The translations under genes and the position numbers were made by a program. From Actinoplanes utahensis (lineage in GTDB: Bacteria; Actinomycetota; Actinomycetes; Mycobacteriales; Micromonosporaceae), in the NCBI RefSeq assembly GCF_016862455.1, contig NZ_BOMZ01000114.1, positions 1 through 64,000 on the forward strand: a stretch of DNA of 64,000 nucleotides. Reading direction: 5' to 3'. Under the pieces are notes generated by a model. That model ran no database searches. It was not told where the DNA came from and saw only the letters and a list, made by a program, of their open reading frames with translations. Below, piece after piece: positions 57,416 to 64,000 of the stretch (position 1 is the stretch's first letter; every line of letters starts with the position of its first letter).

Positions 57416-58435
57416 TCAGAACAGTGCGGCGGTCCGGAAGATCTCCACCTGCTCCGGGGCCGGGGGCAGGAAGTGGTTGTACCGGCTCGGCACCGCCAGC
57501 AACTCCTCGTCCGCGGAGTGCCACAGGTCGCCGCCGGTCAGGCCGGTCGGGGGCGGCTCCGGTGCGACCGTGTCCCTATCGATGCGGGCCATCGTGATCT
57601 CGCTCAGGTGCCGGCTGCCGCCCAGAACCACGCCGAGACGGGGAAGGGCGACCAGCCGCTGCGCTCCGCCCAGCGCCTTGACACCGGCGACCGCGGTCAG
57701 GTCGCCGGCCCGGTGGCGCCACAGGTGAACCTTCTCGCCGTCGAAGCTGACCAGCCGGTCCGGGTCGAGGAAGGCCACCTGGTGCAGCTCCCGGTCGACC
57801 GGGGCGGTGGCCAGGGGCCGGCCCTGCTCGTCGAGCAGGACCAGGCTGTCGCCGCCGGCGGCGAGGCGGCCGCTCTCCCGGTCGGCGGCGAGACAGGCGA
57901 CCGGTCCGGGCCGTCCGGCCACGTCGACACCGGCGATGCCGCCGAGCAGAAGATCACCCTCGTACGTCAAGGCCGCCACCCCGGTGGCCGTACCGACCAT
58001 CGGGTTGATCCCCGCCTCCGGCGTCAACACCGTGCGCCGGGAGGCGGTGTAGTGCACCAGCGCGCCGGGCTCCAGCATCTCGCCGCGATGCTGCCAGTCG
58101 GCGACGAACACGCCATCGCCGGAATGCACCACCGACACGTGGTAGGCCTGCAGGTCGTACTCGTAACGCAGCGAACCGTCCTCGGTGGAGTAGACGCCCA
58201 GGTGCACGTCTGGGGTGCCGTTGACCCGCTCGCCGCCGGAGGCGACAGCCAGCTCGCGGCCGTCCGGTGAGAAGGAACCGTCCGAGCAGCGGCCCTCGAC
58301 CTCGAACCAGACGGTGCCCGGTTTTGGCGGAAACGTTCGCGGATAACGGCCGTCCCGGCTGCGGCCGATGTCCGGTGCGAGCCCGAGTCCGAGGTTGACG
58401 TCGTCATCCTTCTTCCTACGCCAGCCGAATGCCAT
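57416..58435 (-). CDS. Beta-propeller-like hypothetical protein
   Basis: 339 residues. Repeated four-stranded units are visible (RCSDGSFSPDGRELAVASGG, YHVSVVHSGDGVFVADWQHR, PVACLAADRESGRLAAGGDS, LHQVAFLDPDRLVSFDGEKV and QRLVALPRLGVVLGG), as in WD40-type propellers. There is no signal peptide; a basic N-terminus (WRRKKDDD) suggests a cytoplasmic location. ATG 58435 is preceded by AGGAGAG. Function unknown; it shares no operon with neighbours. Confidence 0.72.
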   Translation of the reverse strand: MAFGWRRKKDDDVNLGLGLAPDIGRSRDGRYPRTFPPKPGTVWFEVEGRCSDGSFSPDGRELAVASGGERVNGTPDVHLGVYSTEDGSLRYEYDLQAYHVSVVHSGDGVFVADWQHRGEMLEPGALVHYTASRRTVLTPEAGINPMVGTATGVAALTYEGDLLLGGIAGVDVAGRPGPVACLAADRESGRLAAGGDSLVLLDEQGRPLATAPVDRELHQVAFLDPDRLVSFDGEKVHLWRHRAGDLTAVAGVKALGGAQRLVALPRLGVVLGGSRHLSEITMARIDRDTVAPEPPPTGLTGGDLWHSADEELLAVPSRYNHFLPPAPEQVEIFRTAALF

Positions 58436-58772
58436 CGGTCATCCCTCTCCTGGGTGGCGGGTGCGGTCCGACCACCAGCATGCCCTTCGGGCACAAACTG
58501 CCATCGATGGGTCGAGTCGCGCCGGCCGGCACTGCCTTCAGGAGGGCTGCGCGGTCGGCCACGCGCGGCGGGGCCCGACTACGGAAGCGAGCTGAAGCGC
58601 CAAGATCATCGATAGACGTACCCCCGCTCGCTGTGAAAATTCTTCTCGCCGTTCATTCGTTGACATCGTAAAAGTTTTTGCAGTCTCATTGACGGAGGTC
58701 GACGGCGTAGTGGCGCGTGATCGCTGCGGCGCCCGTACGGCTCAGCTCATCCCCCCGTCAAGGAGCTGTCTC
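58436..58772. other. Divergent promoter region
   Basis: 337 bases between the propeller gene and the GH16-like gene, holding no credible gene. The strip 58630-58695 is markedly A/T-rich and contains the promoter of the GH16-like gene. Confidence 0.5.
58660..58689 (+). promoter_or_regulatory. Promoter of the GH16-like gene
   Basis: TTGACA (58660-58665) and TCTCAT (58684-58689) are 18 bases apart. The spacer contains GTAAAAGTTTTTGC, a partial dyad that could be a repressor site for a carbohydrate-responsive regulator. The transcript would have a leader of about 75 bases before GTG 58773. Confidence 0.45.
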
Positions 58773-60113
58773 GTGACCAGATCTCCCCTTCGCCGCATCC
58801 TGGTGACGGCCGCGGCTGTGGCCGTGACCGCAGCAGTGACAACCGCCGGATTCACCACCGCCCACCCGGCGAGTGCCGCAGTGGCCTGCGGCGTCGTCTT
58901 CGACGACTTCAACTACGGCTCCAGCTCCGACCCGGCACTCGGTCAGCGCGGCTGGCATGTGCGTACCAATCAGGGTGGTCCTGGTGTGCCAGGAGCCGGC
59001 TGGTCCGCCGGCAACGTCTCGTTCCCCACCGTGGACGGTCAGAAGGTGGCCCGTCTGCAGGCCTCCACCGACGGCACCGCCAGCGGCACCAGCCACGCCG
59101 AGTTCTCGCTGTCCGAACGGCGGTTCTTCGAGGGCACCTATCTGGCCCGGATCAAGTTCTCCGACATCCCCGCCTCCGGCCCGGACGGCGACATCGTGAA
59201 CCAGACCTTCTACACGATCAGCCCACTGCGGTACGCGTTCGACCCGATCTACAGCGAGCTCGACTTCTCCGAGTATCTGCCCAACGGCGGGTGGGGCGAG
59301 AGCGGCCCGACGAACTTCCAGACCACCTGGTACACCTACCAGCCCGACCCGTGGGTGCAGGACCGCCAGTACAGCAAGCAGAACGCCAGCATCTCCGGGT
59401 GGCGCGACGTCATGGCCACGGTGGCGAACGGCGAGGTCAAGTACTACATCGACGGCCGGCTCGTCGGCACGCACGGCGGCAAGTACTACCCGCGGCAGAA
59501 CATGTCGATCGACTTCAATCAGTGGTTCATCGACCTGACCGGCCACTCCGGCGGCACCAGTGTCTGGCATGAGCACATCGACTACGTGTTCCACGCCAAG
59601 AAGCAGGTGCTCACACCGGCGCAGGCGACCGCGCAGGCGAACGCTTTCCGGGCGAGCGGCACCACGCACACCGACAACGTCACCGGCGACAACAACTGCA
59701 CGCCCGGCCCGACGGACAACCCGCAGCCCACCGGCACTCGAATCGCCAGCAATTGGAACAACAAGTGCATCGACGTGTCCAACGGCAACTTCAACCCGGG
59801 CCAGCGACTGCAGGTCTGGGACTGCGCCGACACGGTCAACCAGCGGTTCGAGTTCACCGGTGGCACGCTGCGCGCGCAGAACAACACCTGCATGGATGTC
59901 GCCGGGGCCGGCACCGCCGACGGCACACCCATCCAACTGGCCACCTGCAACGGCAACGCGGCCCAGCAGTTCGTCCTCAACGCGGCCGGCGACCTGGTGA
60001 ACCCGATGTCCGACAAGTGCGTGGACATCGCGGCCTGGAACCCGAACAACGCCGCACCCCTGCACCTGTGGACCTGCGTGGGTGGTGCCAATCAGAAGTG
60101 GCGCCGCATCTGA
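58773..60113 (+). CDS. Secreted GH16-like enzyme with ricin-type CBM13
   Basis: 446 residues from GTG 58773 with AAGGAG 8 bases upstream. Signal peptide: RSPLRRILVTAAAVAVTAAV to an A-x-A site at HPASA. The concanavalin-like domain (~35-285) has FEGTYLARIKFSDIPASGPD and the presumed catalytic ExDxxE as ELDFSE in YSELDFSEYLPNGG, and WHEHIDYVFHAKK at its end. A linker leads to a ricin-B lectin (~325-446) with three repeats (NKCIDVSNGNFNPGQRLQVW, NTCMDVAGAGTADGTPIQLA and DKCVDIAAWNPNNAAPLHLW). It is exported and would hydrolyse a beta-glucan-type polysaccharide; the exact substrate is uncertain. It is followed by a shared terminator and IS630. Confidence 0.85.
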   Translation: MTRSPLRRILVTAAAVAVTAAVTTAGFTTAHPASAAVACGVVFDDFNYGSSSDPALGQRGWHVRTNQGGPGVPGAGWSAGNVSFPTVDGQKVARLQASTDGTASGTSHAEFSLSERRFFEGTYLARIKFSDIPASGPDGDIVNQTFYTISPLRYAFDPIYSELDFSEYLPNGGWGESGPTNFQTTWYTYQPDPWVQDRQYSKQNASISGWRDVMATVANGEVKYYIDGRLVGTHGGKYYPRQNMSIDFNQWFIDLTGHSGGTSVWHEHIDYVFHAKKQVLTPAQATAQANAFRASGTTHTDNVTGDNNCTPGPTDNPQPTGTRIASNWNNKCIDVSNGNFNPGQRLQVWDCADTVNQRFEFTGGTLRAQNNTCMDVAGAGTADGTPIQLATCNGNAAQQFVLNAAGDLVNPMSDKCVDIAAWNPNNAAPLHLWTCVGGANQKWRRI

Positions 60114-60170
60114 CGCCCTTTGCCGAACCGAGAGCCAGGCGCGGTTCCAGTTGCGGACGGCAGTAGGAAG

Positions 60171-60203
60171 GACGGCGGGGTGGGTCATACCCACCTCGCC
60201 GTC
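60171..60203. terminator. Bidirectional terminator
   Basis: GACGGCG-G-GGTGGGT, loop CAT, ACCCACC-T-CGCCGTC: fifteen-base arms with one mismatch. It would end the GH16-like transcript (stop at 60113). Before IS630 inserted beside it, it would also have ended nhaA, which reads toward it. Confidence 0.75.
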
Positions 60204-60205
60204 TA

Positions 60206-61444
60206 GTGCCCTGACCAAGAACGTTCGGGGTGTTGGGGTCAGGCCGCTCGTGTGGCGGGTTGACCCCAGCGTCGTAGTCGTTCGCTGCGGACGCGGGCTC
60301 GTTCGCGGCGTTGCGCGGCCAGGACGTCGGGGTGACGGGCGTGGGCGTTGCGCCAGCGCAGGTAGGCGTGCAGTTTCCGGGCCAGGACGGTGTGGTTCGG
60401 GTGGTTCGAGCCGGCGATCACGAACGTGCGCAGCGGCCCGAACTGCGCCTCGATCGGGTTGGCCCAGGAGGCATACGTCGGTGTGAAGCAGAGTTCGACC
60501 TTGTTGCGGGCCGCCCAGGCACGGATCCGTTTGCCTTTATGCGCGGACAGATTGTCCAGGATGATGTAGATCGGGGCCCCGTCCGGGCGGGCCCGGCGGA
60601 TGGACTTCAGCGCGGCGAGCGTGTTCGCGGCGCCCTTGCGGCGCCGGACGACGCCCCAGAGCTGGTCGTCGCCGACGCTGTAGCAGCCGTGGAACTGTCG
60701 TACTCCGTGCAGCTTGTGATAGTTCGCCGGGAGCCGGTCGGGATGCCCGGTGGGCGCCCATCCGGCACCGCCGTGCGGGCGGACCGCGAGGGGCCCGAAC
60801 TCGTCGAAGGCGAACACCCGCTGCGGCATATGGCTGCTCACGTACTCGATGCGGGCGAGTTTCGCATCGCGGTCGGGGTCGGTGGATTCCTTCCAGGTCT
60901 TGGTCCGCTGGAAGGTGATGCCGTTGCGGTGCAGGATCTGCCGCAGTCGTTCCCGCCCGACCTGGATGGGCCGGGCGGGCTGCAGGCTCAGGTAGTCGGC
61001 GAGCTTGCGGATGCTCCACCGGGTGAACGGTCGCCCCAGGGCTTCGGGGCGGGTCTTGGCCGTCGTGACGATGAACTTTTCGTCGTCAGGACTGATCTGG
61101 CGGGGACGGCCACCCGCCCACCGAGGGTCCAGGCTGGCCATCCCCGACTCGTTGAACCGGTGGATGACCTGCCGGATCGTGTCCTCGTCGGCCTGCACGA
61201 GCCGGGCGATCGCCGGCACCGTATTCCCACCGGCGGACGCGAGCACGACCATGGCCCGGCGTAATCGGATCGGTGAACCTGTGCCCCGGCGAGTGATGCG
61301 CAGCAGCGTTTGACCTTCCTGGTCACTGAGCCGCCGCACGCGTACTGGATCTGCCACCAGCACAGCCTGAACGCCACCACGCCGCCCGGCCGTCAGCCCG
61401 GGCGGCGTGTCATCCAACACCGTGAACGTTCTTGGTCAGGGCAC
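60206..61444 (-). mobile_element. Complete IS630-family insertion sequence
   Basis: 1239 bp. The left end starts GTGCCCTGACCAAGAACGTT and the right end is its inverted copy. Pairing is perfect for 22 bases and then, after two mismatches, continues as GGTGTTGG. It is flanked by the TA dinucleotide (60204-60205 and 61445-61446) expected from IS630/Tc1 target choice. It inserted between the bidirectional terminator and the end of nhaA. Confidence 0.92.
60239..61420 (-). CDS. IS630-family transposase
   Basis: 393 residues. The N-terminal HTH pair (GSPIRLRRAMVVLASAGGNT, VPAIARLVQADEDTIRQVIH) is followed by GRPRQISPDDEKFIVTTAKT and the second HTH (WSIRKLADYLSLQ). The DDE core has RVFAFDEFGPLAVRPHGGAG, APIYIILDNLSAHKGKRIRA and TPTYASWANPIEAQFGPLRT (D, D, E). 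Single uninterrupted frame, so activity is possible. Confidence 0.94.
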   Translation of the reverse strand: MLDDTPPGLTAGRRGGVQAVLVADPVRVRRLSDQEGQTLLRITRRGTGSPIRLRRAMVVLASAGGNTVPAIARLVQADEDTIRQVIHRFNESGMASLDPRWAGGRPRQISPDDEKFIVTTAKTRPEALGRPFTRWSIRKLADYLSLQPARPIQVGRERLRQILHRNGITFQRTKTWKESTDPDRDAKLARIEYVSSHMPQRVFAFDEFGPLAVRPHGGAGWAPTGHPDRLPANYHKLHGVRQFHGCYSVGDDQLWGVVRRRKGAANTLAALKSIRRARPDGAPIYIILDNLSAHKGKRIRAWAARNKVELCFTPTYASWANPIEAQFGPLRTFVIAGSNHPNHTVLARKLHAYLRWRNAHARHPDVLAAQRRERARVRSERLRRWGQPATRAA

Positions 61445-62706
61445 TAGTCGTGCGCCTCTGTAACGGAACCGGGAGTCGGATCTTCCTCTACGACATCATC
61501 GCTCCGGTCACGGTATGCCCGGCTCCGCCAGGTGAGCAGCAGGCCGCCGAGCACGGCGGAGGTGAGGGATCCGATCAGGATGCCGGCTTTGACGGGCTCG
61601 GATTGTGGGGCGCCGGAGGCGAAGGAGAGCTCCCCGATCAGCAGTGCGACGGTGAATCCGATTCCGGCGACCACGGTGACGGCGAACAGATCGAGCCAGG
61701 CGACTGTCCGGTCGAGGGCCGCTCGGGTGAGGGTGACCAGGGCGAACGTCGCCAGCATGATGCCGAGGGGTTTGCCGATCACGAGCCCGAGGATGACGCC
61801 CTGAGCGGCGGGCTCGGTCAGGGTGGTCGCCAGGGCGTCCGGGCTCAGGCTGACTCCAGCGGCGAACAGGGCGAAGACCGGGACGGCCAGCCCTGCCGAC
61901 ACGGGACGCCAGCGGTGCTCCCAACGTTCGGCGACGCTGCGGTGGTGCCCGTCCCGGGCCAGCGCGGGAACGGTGAATCCGATCAGGACGCCGGCGATGG
62001 TGGCATGAACCCCGGACCGGTGCATGCAGGCCCAGGCCACCACGGCGAGGGGGACCAGGATCCAGGCGGTGACGTTCCGGCGGGTCAGGACGGCGAGGAG
62101 ACCGATCGTCAGGACGGCCGCGCCCAGCCACCCGAAGGCCAGGCCCTCCGCGTACAGCACGGCGATGACGACGATGCCGAGCAGGTCGTCCACGACGGCG
62201 AGAGTGAGCAGGAAGGCCCGCAGTGCGATGGGCAGCCTGCGCCCGAACAGGGTGAGGACAGCCACCGCGAAAGCGATGTCGGTGGCGACCGGAATGGCCC
62301 AACCACCCATCGAAGGGCCGCCGTGGGCCAGGTTGACCAGGGCGTAGACGGCGGCCGGCGTGATCATGCCGCCGACCGCGGCGATGATCGGGACCGCCGC
62401 GGTCGCGGGATTGCGGAGCTGGCCCGTGACGAACTCGCGCTTGAGCTCCAGGCCGACGACGAAGAAGAAGATCGTCAGCAGTCCGTCGGTGGCCCAGTCC
62501 GCGACGGAGAGGTTCAGATGCAGGCTCGCCGGGCCGACCACGGTGCTGCCCAGGTCGGTGTAGAGGTCCCGCCAGGGTGAGTTGGCCCAGATCAGGGCCA
62601 GTACGGTCCCGATGGTGAGCAGGATGGCGCCGGCGTTCTCGGCCCGAAGGGTGTCGGTGAAGTTGCGCCTGCCGCCAGGGGACAGGCTGCTGAAGGCTCT
62701 GATCAT
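61444..62706 (-). CDS. nhaA: Na+/H+ antiporter NhaA
   Basis: 420 residues from ATG 62706 (MIRAFSSLSPGG); the open frame reaches 62781 but that part overlaps the upstream gene. Features: FTDTLRAENAGAILLTIGTV, FFFVVGLELKREFVTGQLRN, GWAIPVATDIAFAVAVLTLF with the conserved Asp of ATDIAFA, and LTLAVVDDLLGIVVIAVLYA with the ion-binding Asp-Asp pair. About eleven to twelve membrane helices. It exchanges external protons for internal Na+ at alkaline pH. The TAG stop is made of the IS630 target TA and the last IS base; the pre-insertion sequence also read TAG, so the protein is unaltered but its terminator is now 1.2 kb away. Confidence 0.92.
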   Translation of the reverse strand: MIRAFSSLSPGGRRNFTDTLRAENAGAILLTIGTVLALIWANSPWRDLYTDLGSTVVGPASLHLNLSVADWATDGLLTIFFFVVGLELKREFVTGQLRNPATAAVPIIAAVGGMITPAAVYALVNLAHGGPSMGGWAIPVATDIAFAVAVLTLFGRRLPIALRAFLLTLAVVDDLLGIVVIAVLYAEGLAFGWLGAAVLTIGLLAVLTRRNVTAWILVPLAVVAWACMHRSGVHATIAGVLIGFTVPALARDGHHRSVAERWEHRWRPVSAGLAVPVFALFAAGVSLSPDALATTLTEPAAQGVILGLVIGKPLGIMLATFALVTLTRAALDRTVAWLDLFAVTVVAGIGFTVALLIGELSFASGAPQSEPVKAGILIGSLTSAVLGGLLLTWRSRAYRDRSDDVVEEDPTPGSVTEAHD

Positions 62707-62731
62707 CGGGCGGTCGCCGGGCGGGGCCGGG

Positions 62732-63685
62732 TCAGCCGGCAGCGCGGGCGGCGAGGATTTGCGCGAGCGTCGCCTCGACAACCGCGAGCCGGGTCGTCAC
62801 GTCGGCATCGAGAGGGCGGATGCCGAACTTCAATCCGATCCGCGGGGTGTCACCGATCGCGCGGATGGTTTCGGCGATCTCGTCCGGCCCCAGCAGGGAG
62901 GCCTCGGAGGCGGCCAGGGCGGGAGCGTCACCGCGGCTGGGGATGTGCATGTCGGTCCAGGCGGGCCCCCACATGGTCTCCTCGCCGGTGGCACCGGAAT
63001 AGATGTAGGCCCGCAGCAGCCCGGCGTCGGTGACGGCCCGGATGTGCTCCACCGGCAGCCGTGACCCGTGTCCCTCGATGGCGCAGCGGCCCCAGTTCAG
63101 GCTCATCCCGAGAACGTCGGTGGGCAGGCCGAAGGATTTGACGACGGCGATCTCGTCGGCCAGCGGGAAGAAGCCCTTGGCGGGTGTCTGGCCGGGGACG
63201 TAGGCGTCGCAGTGCTCGACCAGCAGCTCGGCGCCGGCCCGGTCCCAGGTCAGGATCTCGGCGAGAGATCGTTCGAACGCCTCGAGTGAGCCACCGCGGG
63301 GACCGGGCGAGGTGTGCACCTCGATCGCGACCACACGTCGGCTCCCGTATTCGGCGGCGAGACTGACGGCCAGGTCGCATGCCCGCCCGACGTCACCCAG
63401 CGCCCGCTTGCGCTGCACGTCGTCGGTCGAGGCCAGGCCGTAGTTGGGGGTGCTGCCGAGCGCGGCCATCATCGACGGCACGAGGGAGACGATCAGGTCG
63501 TGTGCCGGGTTGACGTGCTCCCGGATCCAGGCCGGCTCGAGCGTCCGGGCGCCGGACGGGAACAGAGCGAACTCCAGACCGTCGATGTCGAGCCGGGCGG
63601 CCGCGTCGTAGAAGGCGTCTTCAGCGACGGGATCCGTCGGCGCGGAGATGTACGCGGACAGGAACAAGCCGGCGGGGTCGGTCAT
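62732..63685 (-). CDS. DUF4862 / sugar isomerase-like TIM-barrel protein
   Basis: 317 residues. Strand ends and conserved acids fit a xylose-isomerase-like TIM barrel: DIDGLEFALFP, VVAIEVHTSPGPRGGSLEAF, ELLVEHCDAYVPGQ (metal-ligand type Glu/Asp), VLGMSLNWGRCAIEGHG and ETMWGPAWTDMH. This matches DUF4862, found next to carbohydrate-transport genes in actinomycetes. CGGAGGAAC precedes ATG 63685. It is divergent from a solute-binding lipoprotein gene with an operator-like palindrome between them, so it probably takes part in the same sugar pathway. Confidence 0.82.
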   Translation of the reverse strand: MTDPAGLFLSAYISAPTDPVAEDAFYDAAARLDIDGLEFALFPSGARTLEPAWIREHVNPAHDLIVSLVPSMMAALGSTPNYGLASTDDVQRKRALGDVGRACDLAVSLAAEYGSRRVVAIEVHTSPGPRGGSLEAFERSLAEILTWDRAGAELLVEHCDAYVPGQTPAKGFFPLADEIAVVKSFGLPTDVLGMSLNWGRCAIEGHGSRLPVEHIRAVTDAGLLRAYIYSGATGEETMWGPAWTDMHIPSRGDAPALAASEASLLGPDEIAETIRAIGDTPRIGLKFGIRPLDADVTTRLAVVEATLAQILAARAAG

Positions 63686-63743
63686 CGGTTCCTCCGTGGA
63701 GTGGGGTGCGGGGGCAGACGGTGTCGGCGGTCACAAATGGGGA

Positions 63744-63799
63744 TTGACGCTCCGGTTACCCCTGGCTATGGTTCCGTTCTACGGAACGCGGTTCCATAT
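63744..63799 (+). promoter_or_regulatory. Promoter with IclR/LacI-like operator
   Basis: TTGACG (63744-63749) and TATGGT (63767-63772) are separated by exactly 17 bases. Starting inside the -10 box, GTTCCG-TTCTA-CGGAAC (63771-63787) is a perfect 6-bp inverted repeat, followed by another half-site GGTTCC (63790-63795). A repressor bound there would block the promoter of the lipoprotein gene and perhaps the divergent DUF4862 gene. The factor is not in the window. Confidence 0.65.
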
Positions 63800-63930
63800 A
63801 AGTCTCCCACCGAGATCGAGGGTCCCGCAAGGACCCGTCCGCGACCCTCAGGGCCCCCGCTCCCGGGACAGCCCTCGACCTGCCGGCCGCCGTAGTGCGG
63901 CATGCGCTGGTGTATCGAGAAGGAGTCAGC

Positions 63931-64000
63931 ATGAGAAGGAACAAGGTCGTTACCTTCACCGCCGCGGCCATGGTCGCCGCGTTCGCCCTGGTGGGGTGCG
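63931..64000 (+). CDS. Lipoprotein, probably sugar ABC solute-binding protein (partial)
   Basis: Only the first 23 codons are in the window: MRRNKVVTFTAAAMVAAFAL then VGC, a lipoprotein signal with lipobox LVGC (Cys 23). AAGGAG lies 6 bases before the ATG. The strong promoter/operator upstream and the divergent DUF4862 gene suggest the solute-binding subunit of a carbohydrate ABC transporter; the rest is beyond the edge. Confidence 0.6.
   Translation, partial: MRRNKVVTFTAAAMVAAFALVGC

Overview
High-G+C DNA with strong third-position G/C bias, many GTG starts and probable leaderless promoters. Gene families include SigE-type ECF sigma factors, NarL two-component pairs, DUF4097, GPP34, a CBM13-bearing GH16-like secreted enzyme and a giant Rhs protein. 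This points to a filamentous actinomycete, probably Micromonosporaceae (Actinoplanes-like). The lineage is an inference; no rRNA is present.

Layout. 0-7.9 kb: a TetR/FAD-monooxygenase divergent pair, gene relics, a SnoaL-like protein, a SigE-type sigma factor with its membrane partner, and a membrane-tethered PemK/MazF-like protein. 7.9-26.6 kb: bounded by 3'-end fragments of a tRNA-Arg(ACG) gene. It starts with a dead tyrosine integrase, then carries a five-gene envelope-stress-type operon (histidine kinase, DUF4097 lipoprotein, ABC ATPase, ABC permease, response regulator), a graveyard of IS/integrase relics, a MarR/NmrA pair with twin operators, RDD and GPP34 genes, a second two-component pair whose kinase has an extra C-terminal membrane-anchored domain, and an orphan GAF-PAS-GAF kinase. 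26.6-47.3 kb: a second unit bounded by the same tRNA fragment. It has an intact integrase, a cargo gene, another decayed integrase, a complete IS481-family element with 6-bp target duplication, a transfer-type membrane protein, a BMP-like membrane protein, a 3918-residue Rhs polymorphic toxin with HINT domain and deaminase-like tip plus its immunity gene, an IS5-family element and an orphan rhs fragment. 47.3-64 kb: chromosome-like genes (epimerase/LysR, MerR/CMD, MFS/MocR, CPBP protease with a third two-component pair, YwqG-like, beta-propeller, GH16-like enzyme, an IS630 element, nhaA, DUF4862 and the start of a solute-binding lipoprotein).

How it fits together. The three tRNA-Arg fragments and three related integrases in the same orientation suggest repeated integration at one tRNA locus (tandem accretion). 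The full tRNA gene is not in the window. The main biological system is the Rhs toxin-immunity module. Its tip and immunity gene are visibly more A/T-rich than the Rhs shaft, as expected for an exchanged cassette. Stress-sensing modules (SigE pair, three two-component pairs, one orphan kinase) make up much of the remaining content.
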